From: Alkalibacillus aidingensis
GTDB lineage: Bacteria; Bacillota; Bacilli; Bacillales; Alkalibacillaceae
Length of the DNA stretch: 64,000 nt
Reading direction: 5' to 3'
NCBI RefSeq assembly: GCF_014595945.1
Contig: NZ_JABXWU010000002.1
Coordinates: 1-64,000 of the forward strand
The position numbers and the translations under genes were made by a program. How positions within the stretch are numbered: position 1 is the first letter of the stretch; each line of letters starts with the position of its first letter. Below, one piece after another: positions 55,403-64,000 of the stretch. The notes beneath the pieces are model-generated. The model was not told the origin of the DNA, searched no databases, and saw only the letters and a program-made list of their open reading frames with translations.

Positions 55403-55615
55403 GCTTTATATCGGAAGATTTCGAAAATTATAGTTAAAATGTCACATTTTTTTATGATTAGCGAGAAAGAACACTATTTATCTTAACAAAAACTAAGCAA
55501 ATCCGACAGGCTTTCATCAAAATTTTAGGAATATTTAATTATATTTTTTTAGGGCTTTTTAATGAGAATCAGTCATTGATTAAACATTGTACTTATACAG
55601 CTTGTTTACCAAGAT

Positions 55616-55660
55616 AAAAACTGCCCCACAAGTCAGCTCTAATGACTTATAGGGCAGTTT
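55616..55660 (-). terminator. Terminator downstream of the lysine-riboswitch transporter
   Basis: AACTGCCCTATAAGTCA and TGACTTGTGGGGCAGTT pair around 7 nt on the minus strand, followed by TTTATC. Confidence 0.9.
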
Positions 55661-55668
55661 ACACGACA

Positions 55669-57207
55669 TTATATTAATTTTTTTATTAACAAGACTAATC
55701 CGATTAAGACTGAAATAGTGATAACTAATCCTATTACTAATGAACCAGTTAACGCTAAGGCTAAATACCCGACAATTGTTGATAAGGCAGCAATTAATGC
55801 ATAAGGGATCTGTGTAAGAACGTGGTCAATATGATTAGACCCTGCACCTGTTGATGACAGGACGGATGTATCTGATATTGGTGAACAGTGATCACCAAAA
55901 ACAGAACCGGCCAGTACAGCAGCTAATGCTGGAATAAATAAAGTCACATCAAGAGCAACTGCCATCGAACCGGCAATTGGAAGCATCATACCAAATGTTC
56001 CCCAAGATGTTCCTGTTGCAAATGCCATAAGCCCTGCAACTATAAAGATTAGTAATGGCAAGTATGAAGCATTGAAGTCCATTCTCTCTAATTCTCCAAC
56101 TAAATATTGATCAGTTCCAATGTCACCAATTATCGTGACAATCATCCAAGCTAGAACCAAGATATAAATAGCTGGAAGCATAGCTTTTAAGCCTTCCCAA
56201 GTAACCTTAAAGAAATTCGTTTTCTCACCTGATTGTAAGAAATATAATAAGATAGCGGTTAGAACCGATAACACACCACCCAATACTAATGAGTAATTGA
56301 CGTCAGTATTGGCAAAGATGGTAACAGCAGTAATCTCATCGTCACTTGCCTGAATTCCAGTAATAATCATCGAGGTAATTGTTGTAACCAATAACACTAA
56401 AATTGGCGCCAGCAGATGATAAATTTGACCACTTGTATTCTCAATCACTCCACCCTTTAAATCGCCAGGTACATCAGCGTTTTCTGGGTCTATTAAATCT
56501 CCTGTTTTCTCTGCTCGAACTTCATGTTTTTTCATCGGACCAAAATCCAATTTAAAGTACACAGATAAAAAGACCAATAAAATCGCAGCAATAGCATAGT
56601 AGTTATATGGAATCATTTTCATAAATGATTCAAATGCTTGCAGATTGGTTAACTCATTTGTTGCAATAACTGTGGCAATAATTCCGATAATATAAGCTCC
56701 CCAACTCGAAATTGGTGTTAATACCGTAACTGGAGCTGATGTGGAATCGATAATATAAGCTAATTTAGCGCGCGATACTTTTTGTCGATCCGTGATTGGG
56801 CGAGAAACTTGTCCAATCGTTAAACTGTTAAAATAATCATCAATAAAGATACCTAAACCTAAAACACCTGTTGTATACTGTGAGCCTTTTCTTGTTGTTA
56901 CTCGGCTTACGGCCCAATTTCCAAACGCCCTAGCTCCTCCTGTTGCTGTAAGAAATGCAATTAATACACCTAGTAGTAATAGAAAAACAACAAGCTGAAT
57001 ACTCCAGATGTCCCATTCCCCTCCAGCATAGAATAATTCTTGAAATGATAACCAAATACGTTCTAGTGATGCTAAAGGATCAAACCAGTCGATCATAAAA
57101 GCACCTACAATAATACCTGCACCTAGTGATAATAGTACTTTTCTCGTTAACAGGACTAAGATAATCATCACTAAAGGTGGCAGTAAAGACAAAATTGTTC
57201 CTTCCAT
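55669..57207 (-). CDS. lysW: NhaC-superfamily transporter, probable lysine transporter (LysW type)
   Basis: 512 residues, about 11-12 membrane helices, NhaC/Na+-H+ antiporter superfamily (GVLGLGIFIDDYFNSLTIG, GDHCSPISDTSVLSSTGAG). By family alone it would be called a Na+/H+ antiporter. A lysine riboswitch with terminator directly precedes it, and Rodionov and colleagues predicted a NhaC-type lysine transporter, LysW, from such arrangements. Lysine uptake is therefore the better call. Transport direction and coupling ion are not shown by sequence. Confidence 0.85.
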   Translation of the reverse strand: MEGTILSLLPPLVMIILVLLTRKVLLSLGAGIIVGAFMIDWFDPLASLERIWLSFQELFYAGGEWDIWSIQLVVFLLLLGVLIAFLTATGGARAFGNWAVSRVTTRKGSQYTTGVLGLGIFIDDYFNSLTIGQVSRPITDRQKVSRAKLAYIIDSTSAPVTVLTPISSWGAYIIGIIATVIATNELTNLQAFESFMKMIPYNYYAIAAILLVFLSVYFKLDFGPMKKHEVRAEKTGDLIDPENADVPGDLKGGVIENTSGQIYHLLAPILVLLVTTITSMIITGIQASDDEITAVTIFANTDVNYSLVLGGVLSVLTAILLYFLQSGEKTNFFKVTWEGLKAMLPAIYILVLAWMIVTIIGDIGTDQYLVGELERMDFNASYLPLLIFIVAGLMAFATGTSWGTFGMMLPIAGSMAVALDVTLFIPALAAVLAGSVFGDHCSPISDTSVLSSTGAGSNHIDHVLTQIPYALIAALSTIVGYLALALTGSLVIGLVITISVLIGLVLLIKKLI

Positions 57208-57335
57208 GTGTCCTCTCTCCTTCGTAAAAATTTCGAGAATCCCGATATATGACTCTTAATACTATTAGATGTTAATTATTTACCAAACATTACTAAATAA
57301 TTCCATAACATTCACTAACTAGTATGATCTGAGCC

Positions 57336-57373
57336 AAAAAAAAAGTAATGATAGAGAAATCTACCATTACTTC
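57336..57373 (-). terminator. Riboswitch terminator upstream of lysW
   Basis: GAAGTAATGGTAGATTTC and the following TCTATCATTACTT form a stem ending in a run of nine T on the minus strand, directly after the lysine aptamer. Confidence 0.9.
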
Positions 57374-57390
57374 ACAAGTTCGGTTTCTTT

Positions 57391-57575
57391 CTCGATCAGT
57401 AGCTCCCCGCATTTTTAAGCACGCGCGAGAGTATATACCTTATTCAGATATACACCAGTATACATCTCTTCGACTAGATGAATACTTCGGCATTTAACCC
57501 TTTTACGCATGATCACTGTTGTCATCCTCACATACGCTACTCTTGTTAAATGCTCCTCTACCTCATCGATTGATA
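57391..57575 (-). promoter_or_regulatory. Lysine riboswitch (L-box)
   Basis: The minus strand has the L-box pattern: GAGGTAGAGGAGC, then AAGAGTA, AAAAGGG and GCCGAAG, closing with GCGGGGAGCTACTGATC. P2 is the perfect 9-bp pair GCATTTAAC/GTTAAATGC. P3 (GTATTCATCT/AGATGTATAC) and P4 (GTATAT/ATATAC) also form. A terminator follows. Lysine should shut off the downstream transporter. Confidence 0.88.
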
Positions 57576-57609
57576 AGGTTATACTTATATTCTTTTTCGC
57601 ACAAAAGAT

Positions 57610-57638
57610 ATCATATCACAATCACGTTAATCTTGTAA
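57610..57638 (-). promoter_or_regulatory. Promoter of the lysine riboswitch-transporter unit
   Basis: TTACAA (57638-57633), 17 nt, TATGAT (57615-57610) on the minus strand. It overlaps the last codons of yunB, so the unit starts within the upstream gene. Confidence 0.6.
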
Positions 57639-58418
57639 ATCGTCATTGTCAAATGGAATCGAAACATCTGGCGAATCACTTGCTCCTTGATTATAAAAAT
57701 CAGGAACTCGCCCTTGAACTGCACCCACGTAAACTGGAACATTTGTCTCAACAACAGTCGTTTTAGTCGAGAACGGAATAACTATTTGAACATTAGCTTG
57801 AATATGTATATCAATCTCAATGAGGGCATTATTTATCCCGTATTCCGTGATCTTTCTTTCAACATCAGACTGTACATCTCCAATCACTCGAAAATGCACT
57901 GGAACTTGAGGGCCTAGGTTTGCCAATAACGCATTCCCCGTTGCCTGACCAATCGGAATTCTAACAATGGCACGATGCTCATCAACCGTATCTTCTTGAA
58001 TGATAATTTCGTCATCTAAGTCAAAATTTAACGTATCCTCAGGTGTAATCTCTCCTCTTTCAATTCTTTTTAAGAAGTTTTGCACCCTAAATGTTGTATT
58101 CCTTAACACGCGATTTACTACAACCGAATTCCAATTAATCGAAACAATATTCCCTTCATCATCCGTTTCTATATTTAGCAATTCTTCTGCATCTAAATCA
58201 TCGGCAATTCTTTTACTAACAGCTTCATTAATGGCTTCTCGGGCAAATTGATTCGTTTTAGTTTCGGCGATCTCAATAAGTGTAGGTTCAATTCCTCTGT
58301 TTATAATCCAAACGGATATGGAAATAGCGATAACAAATGCCACAAAAGTCAACATGAGGATTTGACTTAACGTCTTTGGCTTTCTACGATTTATTTTTCT
58401 TGGTTTGACTAGACGCAC
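57627..58418 (-). CDS. yunB: Sporulation protein YunB
   Basis: 263 residues. A basic N-terminus (KPRKINRRKPK) precedes one membrane helix (about 20-42). The remainder is an extracytoplasmic domain with pairs of YunB motifs (PVHFRVIGDVQSDVE; IPFSTKTTVVETNVPVYVG). YunB is a mother-cell protein required for normal sporulation in B. subtilis. The GTG start at 58418 is 7 nt after AGAGGGGG, which lies inside a 13-bp hairpin. Earlier TTG at 58439 is possible but lacks a site. Confidence 0.9.
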   Translation of the reverse strand: MRLVKPRKINRRKPKTLSQILMLTFVAFVIAISISVWIINRGIEPTLIEIAETKTNQFAREAINEAVSKRIADDLDAEELLNIETDDEGNIVSINWNSVVVNRVLRNTTFRVQNFLKRIERGEITPEDTLNFDLDDEIIIQEDTVDEHRAIVRIPIGQATGNALLANLGPQVPVHFRVIGDVQSDVERKITEYGINNALIEIDIHIQANVQIVIPFSTKTTVVETNVPVYVGAVQGRVPDFYNQGASDSPDVSIPFDNDDLQD

Positions 58419-58425
58419 TTGAAAA

Positions 58426-58462
58426 CCCCCTCTAGTCAAATATATGCTCTGACTAGAGGGGG
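58426..58462 (-). promoter_or_regulatory. Perfect 13-bp hairpin enclosing the yunB ribosome binding site
   Basis: CCCCCTCTAGTCA and TGACTAGAGGGGG are separated by 11 nt. On the minus strand the 3' arm contains AGAGGGGG, the yunB ribosome binding site, and is followed by TTTTC. It may end yunC transcripts, hide the yunB site, or both. Confidence 0.75.
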
Positions 58463-58493
58463 CATGTATTAAAATAGTAAGGGGTGTTAAGGT

Positions 58494-58799
58494 TTATTTC
58501 AATGCCAATAGTGCTTGCTTGCCGATGATCCCATCATACCAGCCATATTTCTCTTCCGCATACTTGGTTACCTTTTGCAAAGGCGCATACAATAACTCAT
58601 CACGGGTACGTACGCCTGTCGCACGACCTGCTACGATTTTTCGATCATGTAATTTTTCATTTAGTAAATCAACATCTAACGCTCCGCACATAATGTATCC
58701 GATGTCATTTGATATAATGAGTAAAGTGGTTTTCGGTAAATCAACCTGAGTAAAAGTAAATGCTTGATCTTCAATCCACATAGGCTCAACGTGAACCAA
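58494..58799 (-). CDS. yunC: DUF1805 protein YunC
   Basis: 101 residues; the DUF1805 core SNDIGYIMCGALDVDLLNE and GRATGVRTRDELL are clear. Function unknown, although a structure of the B. subtilis protein is known. The start is a TTG at 58799, 9 nt after GGAGG, giving an N-terminus that aligns with YunC; a TTG at 58808 is too close to that site. Confidence 0.9.
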   Translation of the reverse strand: MVHVEPMWIEDQAFTFTQVDLPKTTLLIISNDIGYIMCGALDVDLLNEKLHDRKIVAGRATGVRTRDELLYAPLQKVTKYAEEKYGWYDGIIGKQALLALK

Positions 58800-58862
58800 T
58801 GACACCAACCTCCTTCTCCTTATAGCTATATGAGAAGAAGTAAAAGAAGTGCCTGTCTAATT

Positions 58863-60239
58863 TCAATAAAGTTTAGACAAACACTCCTCTAGTACGTCAC
58901 GAATGAATTCAGGCATATAGTAATGTTTTTCTTTTACTGATGTAATCGTAGGTAATAACCACGGAAAAGAAAATGTATCAGCAGTCGCAATTGTATACTC
59001 TCGCTCTGGGTCAACTTCTTCACCGTTAAGAAAGATCGTTTCTACATAATTAGAATCGCCATGGTATTCAATTTCAATATTAGAGTAGACCATTTTGCCA
59101 ATTACTTCTCCACGAAAGCCTAAGCCCTTTAGTTCAAAATGAATAAAGCGTTCAGATTCTAGCATACGAACGGTTTCAATTAATTCTTGACCAGATAAAA
59201 CCATTGTGCATGGATTCATTGGGTGTGGGCAACTTTCATGAATGTCCTTTTTAGTTACTTGACCTTGGTTAAATCCCCTTAATAAGACCCCAGAATTTAA
59301 CATGGCAGCTTCTGCACCTGTCCAGTTTTGAAGCTCTTGAACAAATGCCTTCATAACTGAAGTTTCTTTAAACCAATCGATCGGATAGTCCTTATCTACT
59401 TCAGTAACAACTTGACTCATTATATCAGAAGCTAAAGACTGTAACTCATTTATTTTCTTAACGGTCATAGAATCTTCATCAGATGAGATCGGCAGGGCGT
59501 GTCCTTCCATATTAGTTACTTGCTTAGATTGATGATCGTATTCAATTCGTACATTTCCGTAGTAATGACCATGTTTTCCTACGGCATTCATAATCGTTTG
59601 ATTCGCTATTTGACCAGTTTGGAATAAATGATGGGTGTGGCCTCCTAGGATCACATCAACTGGGAATTTCTCAGCAATGGCTTCGTCCTCATAAGCACCC
59701 AAATGAGATAACAAAATCACCACATCAGATTGACTACGGACTTCAGGAAGAAGCTGATCTAATGTCGTCATTGGATCTTCGACTATCCAGCCTAGCTTCT
59801 CATAAAACAATTTAAAACCGGCCGTCAATCCAATCACGCCAATTCTAGTACCTTGATCAGTTTCAAATATCTCGTAAGTTTTCAACCAGGGTGGATTGCT
59901 TTCCAAACTCGAATATACGTTAGCGCATACCACCTTAAAGTTTGCCTGTTCATATAACTGATAAAGATCCTGGTGCGACAGAGTAATTCCTTCATTATTG
60001 CCTAAGGTCACTATGTCATATCTAGCCTGGTTGAGTAACTCTATATTGGCTTGTCCTAGAGTGGCCTCTGTAATGGGATTCACTCTGTCTAGATGATCAC
60101 CATTATCTAATATTAGATAAAAATCTTGATTATCTTCATGTTTTTGCCTATGTTTATTTAATTGATAAGTAAGATTAGGCCAATTTCTAAAGTGACTATG
60201 TAAGTCACTGGTAAAATAGATATGAAGTGTCTCTTTCAT
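58863..60239 (-). CDS. yunD: Bifunctional metallophosphatase/5'-nucleotidase (YunD)
   Basis: 458 residues without a signal peptide. The N-terminal calcineurin-like phosphoesterase (about 1-250) shows TSDLHSH, NGDH, GNNE and GGHTHH metal motifs. The C-terminal 5'-nucleotidase domain has the LNSGVLLRGF loop. Expected to hydrolyse nucleotides or UDP-sugars in the cytoplasm. The ATG follows GAGGAG. It is 15 nt downstream of yunE. Confidence 0.92.
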   Translation of the reverse strand: MKETLHIYFTSDLHSHFRNWPNLTYQLNKHRQKHEDNQDFYLILDNGDHLDRVNPITEATLGQANIELLNQARYDIVTLGNNEGITLSHQDLYQLYEQANFKVVCANVYSSLESNPPWLKTYEIFETDQGTRIGVIGLTAGFKLFYEKLGWIVEDPMTTLDQLLPEVRSQSDVVILLSHLGAYEDEAIAEKFPVDVILGGHTHHLFQTGQIANQTIMNAVGKHGHYYGNVRIEYDHQSKQVTNMEGHALPISSDEDSMTVKKINELQSLASDIMSQVVTEVDKDYPIDWFKETSVMKAFVQELQNWTGAEAAMLNSGVLLRGFNQGQVTKKDIHESCPHPMNPCTMVLSGQELIETVRMLESERFIHFELKGLGFRGEVIGKMVYSNIEIEYHGDSNYVETIFLNGEEVDPEREYTIATADTFSFPWLLPTITSVKEKHYYMPEFIRDVLEECLSKLY

Positions 60240-60254
60240 TTAACTTACTCCTCG

Positions 60255-61085
60255 TTAGAACGACTGTATAATTAATCTTATGCCAATGACAATCATAATG
60301 ATACGTAGAATCCACTCAATGACTCGACTATTTAAACGTTGGTTTACTACAGCTCCTAAGTATCCACCTAGCCAAGCTCCTGGAATACTCGCTAAAGTAT
60401 ACAACCATAAGACATTACCAGCAACAATATGAGCACTAGAGGATACCATGCTTGAGAAGAAGATCATGAACATTGAAGTTGGTGCCGCAATATGTGCCGG
60501 GAATCCGAACAATAAGATCATTGCAGGTACCATCAACGACCCACCACCAACACCGAATAAACCTGACATCATACCAACAAAGAAAGCAATCATGATTCCA
60601 ACAATCATCGAATAGGAATAGGACGTTTCTTTACCTGATAAATCAAACGTTCGATTAACATAAAAGCGACCTGTTTTTTCTATTGGTTCACTAGGGTTTT
60701 TGAGTAACTTCTTTTTAACAAAAAACATGCTTACCACTAGTAGCATGAGCAAACCAAAATACAATTGAAATGTATCAATAGCTACAAATTGGTTCACATA
60801 AACACCTGTTAAAGCCCCTGGGATACTTCCAGTTAGAAATAAAGAACCACTATAGACATCTACTCGCTTTCTTTTTAAGAACGTCAGTGTTGCCGATAAC
60901 CCTGTAAAAACCATTACAATAAGTGACATCGCAACGACATTTTGTGGGTTTACCCAGGTAAATCCTTCATTAAACTCGGCTAAAAATAATAAGGCAGGAA
61001 CAAATATTACACCGCCACCTAACCCGGCGATACTACCTATAAACGAGCTTATAAGTCCTACAACAAACAATAAGATAAAAACCAT
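60255..61085 (-). CDS. yunE: TauE/SafE sulfite exporter family membrane protein (YunE)
   Basis: 276 residues, about seven or eight membrane helices, with two internally related halves, each carrying a G-rich loop (SIAGLGGGVIFVPAL and GLFGVGGGSLMVPA). The family exports sulfite or related sulfur anions. Next to sufB it may protect sulfur metabolism, but this is only proximity. Weak GGGATT ribosome binding site. Confidence 0.92.
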   Translation of the reverse strand: MVFILLFVVGLISSFIGSIAGLGGGVIFVPALLFLAEFNEGFTWVNPQNVVAMSLIVMVFTGLSATLTFLKRKRVDVYSGSLFLTGSIPGALTGVYVNQFVAIDTFQLYFGLLMLLVVSMFFVKKKLLKNPSEPIEKTGRFYVNRTFDLSGKETSYSYSMIVGIMIAFFVGMMSGLFGVGGGSLMVPAMILLFGFPAHIAAPTSMFMIFFSSMVSSSAHIVAGNVLWLYTLASIPGAWLGGYLGAVVNQRLNSRVIEWILRIIMIVIGIRLIIQSF

Positions 61086-61139
61086 ATAATCCCTTCATTC
61101 TTAGAAGTTTTTTTCTTTATGTTGATTATGTAAAAAGAA

Positions 61140-61205
61140 AAAGACATGAGGAGTTGTATAGACGTTGACAATAAATAATCAATTCATACAAACCTCACGT
61201 CTTTT
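61140..61205 (-). terminator. Large terminator-like hairpin downstream of sufB
   Basis: AAAGACGTGAGG and CCTCATGTCTTT pair across about 40 nt on the minus strand, followed by TTCTTTTT. It would end the suf operon before yunE. Confidence 0.65.
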
Positions 61206-61228
61206 ATCATATCATAATTGACTAAAAA

Positions 61229-62626
61229 TTAACCAATAGACCCTTCCATTTCGAACTTAATTAATCGGTTCATCTCAACGGCGTATTCCATTGGTAATTC
61301 TTTTGTAAATGGCTCGATAAAGCCCATAACGATCATTTCTGTCGCTTCTTCTTCAGAAATTCCACGACTCATCAAGTAAAATAACTGCTCTTCAGATACT
61401 TTAGAAACTTTTGCTTCGTGTTCTAATGAAATATTTTCGTTTAATACTTCATTGTAAGGAATCGTATCTGAAATGGATTCGTTATCTAAGATTAACGTAT
61501 CACATTCAATGTTAGAACGAGCGCCATCTGCTTTCTTACCAAAGTGAACAATACCACGATAGGTCACTTTACCACCTTGTTTAGAGATGGATTTTGAAAC
61601 AATAGTAGATGACGTGTTAGGCGCTAAGTGATGCATTTTAGCCCCTGCATCCTGGTGCTGACCTTTACCTGCTAGGGCAATAGATAGTGTCATGCCACGA
61701 GCACCTTCACCTTTTAATAGAACGGCTGGGTATTTCATCGTTAATTTAGAACCCAAGTTACCGTCAACCCACTCCATAGTTGCATTTGCATCAGCTGAAG
61801 CACGTTTAGTAACTAAGTTATAAACGTTGTTTGCCCAGTTCTGAATTGTCGTATAACGGCAATACGCATCTTTCTTAACAAAGATCTCAACGACTGCACT
61901 GTGTAATGAGTTCGTTGTATAAACAGGAGCTGTACAACCTTCTACGTAATGGACAGACGCACCTTCATCAACAATAATTAACGTACGCTCAAACTGTCCC
62001 ATATTTTCAGAGTTAATTCGGAAGTATGCTTGTAGTGGCGTTTCAACTTTGGTGTTTTTCGGTACATAGATGAAAGAACCACCAGACCATACAGCAGAGT
62101 TTAACGCAGAAAACTTATTGTCAGAAGGTGGGATTACTTTACCAAAATACTCACGGAATAAGTCTTCATTTTCACGAAGTGCTGTATCTGTATCTTTAAA
62201 CACAACACCCATCTCTTCTAATTCTTTTTCCATATTATGATAAACCACTTCGGATTCGTATTGTGCGGATACACCAGCTAAATACTTCTGTTCCGCTTCT
62301 GGAATACCTAAACGATCAAATGTTTGCTTGATCTCTTCAGGTACTTCATCCCATGAGCGTTCAGATTGTTCAGATGGCTTAACATAATAAGTGATTTCGT
62401 CAAAATCTAATTCATTTAAGTCCCCGCCCCATTGAGGCATTGGCATACTATGAAATTGTTCAAACGCTTTTAAGCGGAACTCTAACATCCACTCAGGTTC
62501 ATCCTTTTGACGTGAAATTTCACGTACAACATTTTCTGTAAGGCCACGTTCTGTACGGAAAATCGAAACATCGCGATCATGGAAACCGTACTTGTAATCA
62601 CCTACTTCAGGTGCTTTTTTAGCCAT
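61229..62626 (-). CDS. sufB: Fe-S cluster assembly scaffold SufB
   Basis: 465 residues, SufBD core beta-helix with the SufB C-terminal region. Forms the SufBC2D scaffold on which clusters are built. The conserved [15 protein letters not shown] and the [18 protein letters not shown] regions are intact. The ATG follows GGAGG. It is the last gene of the sufCDSUB-type operon. Confidence 0.97.
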   Translation of the reverse strand: MAKKAPEVGDYKYGFHDRDVSIFRTERGLTENVVREISRQKDEPEWMLEFRLKAFEQFHSMPMPQWGGDLNELDFDEITYYVKPSEQSERSWDEVPEEIKQTFDRLGIPEAEQKYLAGVSAQYESEVVYHNMEKELEEMGVVFKDTDTALRENEDLFREYFGKVIPPSDNKFSALNSAVWSGGSFIYVPKNTKVETPLQAYFRINSENMGQFERTLIIVDEGASVHYVEGCTAPVYTTNSLHSAVVEIFVKKDAYCRYTTIQNWANNVYNLVTKRASADANATMEWVDGNLGSKLTMKYPAVLLKGEGARGMTLSIALAGKGQHQDAGAKMHHLAPNTSSTIVSKSISKQGGKVTYRGIVHFGKKADGARSNIECDTLILDNESISDTIPYNEVLNENISLEHEAKVSKVSEEQLFYLMSRGISEEEATEMIVMGFIEPFTKELPMEYAVEMNRLIKFEMEGSIG

Positions 62627-62671
62627 ACTGTCACCCTCCTTTAAATGATTGTGTGAGAAACCTTTAACTCA

Positions 62672-64000
<1,329 letters not shown>

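Noticed and set aside
55560-55590. Fur box near TGAGAATCAGTCATT
   Set aside because: The half-sites do not match the 7-1-7 Fur consensus well, and no iron gene is nearby.
55669-57207. Na+/H+ antiporter for alkaline pH homeostasis
   Set aside because: The family allows it, but the lysine riboswitch argues for lysine transport; kept as an alternative in the entry.

Overview
The window is a stretch of chromosome from a low-GC Gram-positive rod of the family Bacillaceae, probably a moderately halophilic or alkaliphilic relative of Halobacillus or Alkalibacillus. This rests on gene order, which tracks the Bacillus subtilis ytwF-leuS, ytpAB-metK-pckA-ytkD, men, yug, yui-yum-yut-yun-suf regions, on strong AGGAGG ribosome binding sites, on AT-rich intergenic DNA and on Glu/Asp-rich proteins. 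No species is claimed. There is no rRNA, tRNA, prophage, insertion sequence or CRISPR array.

Layout. 1-3640: rhodanese ytwF and leuS with a leucine T-box leader. 3650-8890: a six-gene minus-strand operon that reads like a complete partner-switching circuit (ATPase/kinase, membrane HAMP-like protein, STAS, PP2C phosphatase, a large FapA/DUF342 protein with an N-terminal Jag_N-like domain, second STAS) but has no sigma factor. This is the best candidate for an undescribed system. 9190-13450: ytqA/mnmM tRNA wobble modification, ytpAB terpenoid/lipid genes, ytoA. 13500-17430: metK under a SAM-I riboswitch, pckA, ytkD. 17460-28020: two small unknown genes and the menaquinone pathway (menF-D-H-B, menE-C on the minus strand; menA, a thioesterase and yteA divergent). 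28078-31400: potassium channel, yugN, iron alcohol dehydrogenase, S1 protein. 31720-34140: patB, a 53-bp tandem repeat array, and a Cu/Zn superoxide dismutase lipoprotein. 34250-38210: riboflavin operon under an FMN riboswitch. 38400-45770: deoD, bioY, pepA, yuiD/C/B, a type II NADH dehydrogenase and ferredoxin-NADP reductase. 46340-53810: Fe-S carriers, dapF, yut genes and lytH. 53850-57640: two sodium-coupled-type transporters, one behind a lysine riboswitch. 57630-64000: yunB/C/D/E and the sufS-sufU-sufB end of the suf operon, cut by the window edge.

Regulation is rich in RNA: leucine T-box, SAM-I, FMN and lysine riboswitches. The FMN switch appears to act by hiding the ribosome binding site. 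Intergenic DNA carries several unexplained structures: the 53-bp array, a 20-bp hexamer array that runs into a stop codon, dispersed palindromic elements, an orphan terminator in the patB leader and a hairpin that contains the yunB ribosome binding site. Several genes start at TTG or GTG; starts below were chosen by the position of the ribosome binding site.
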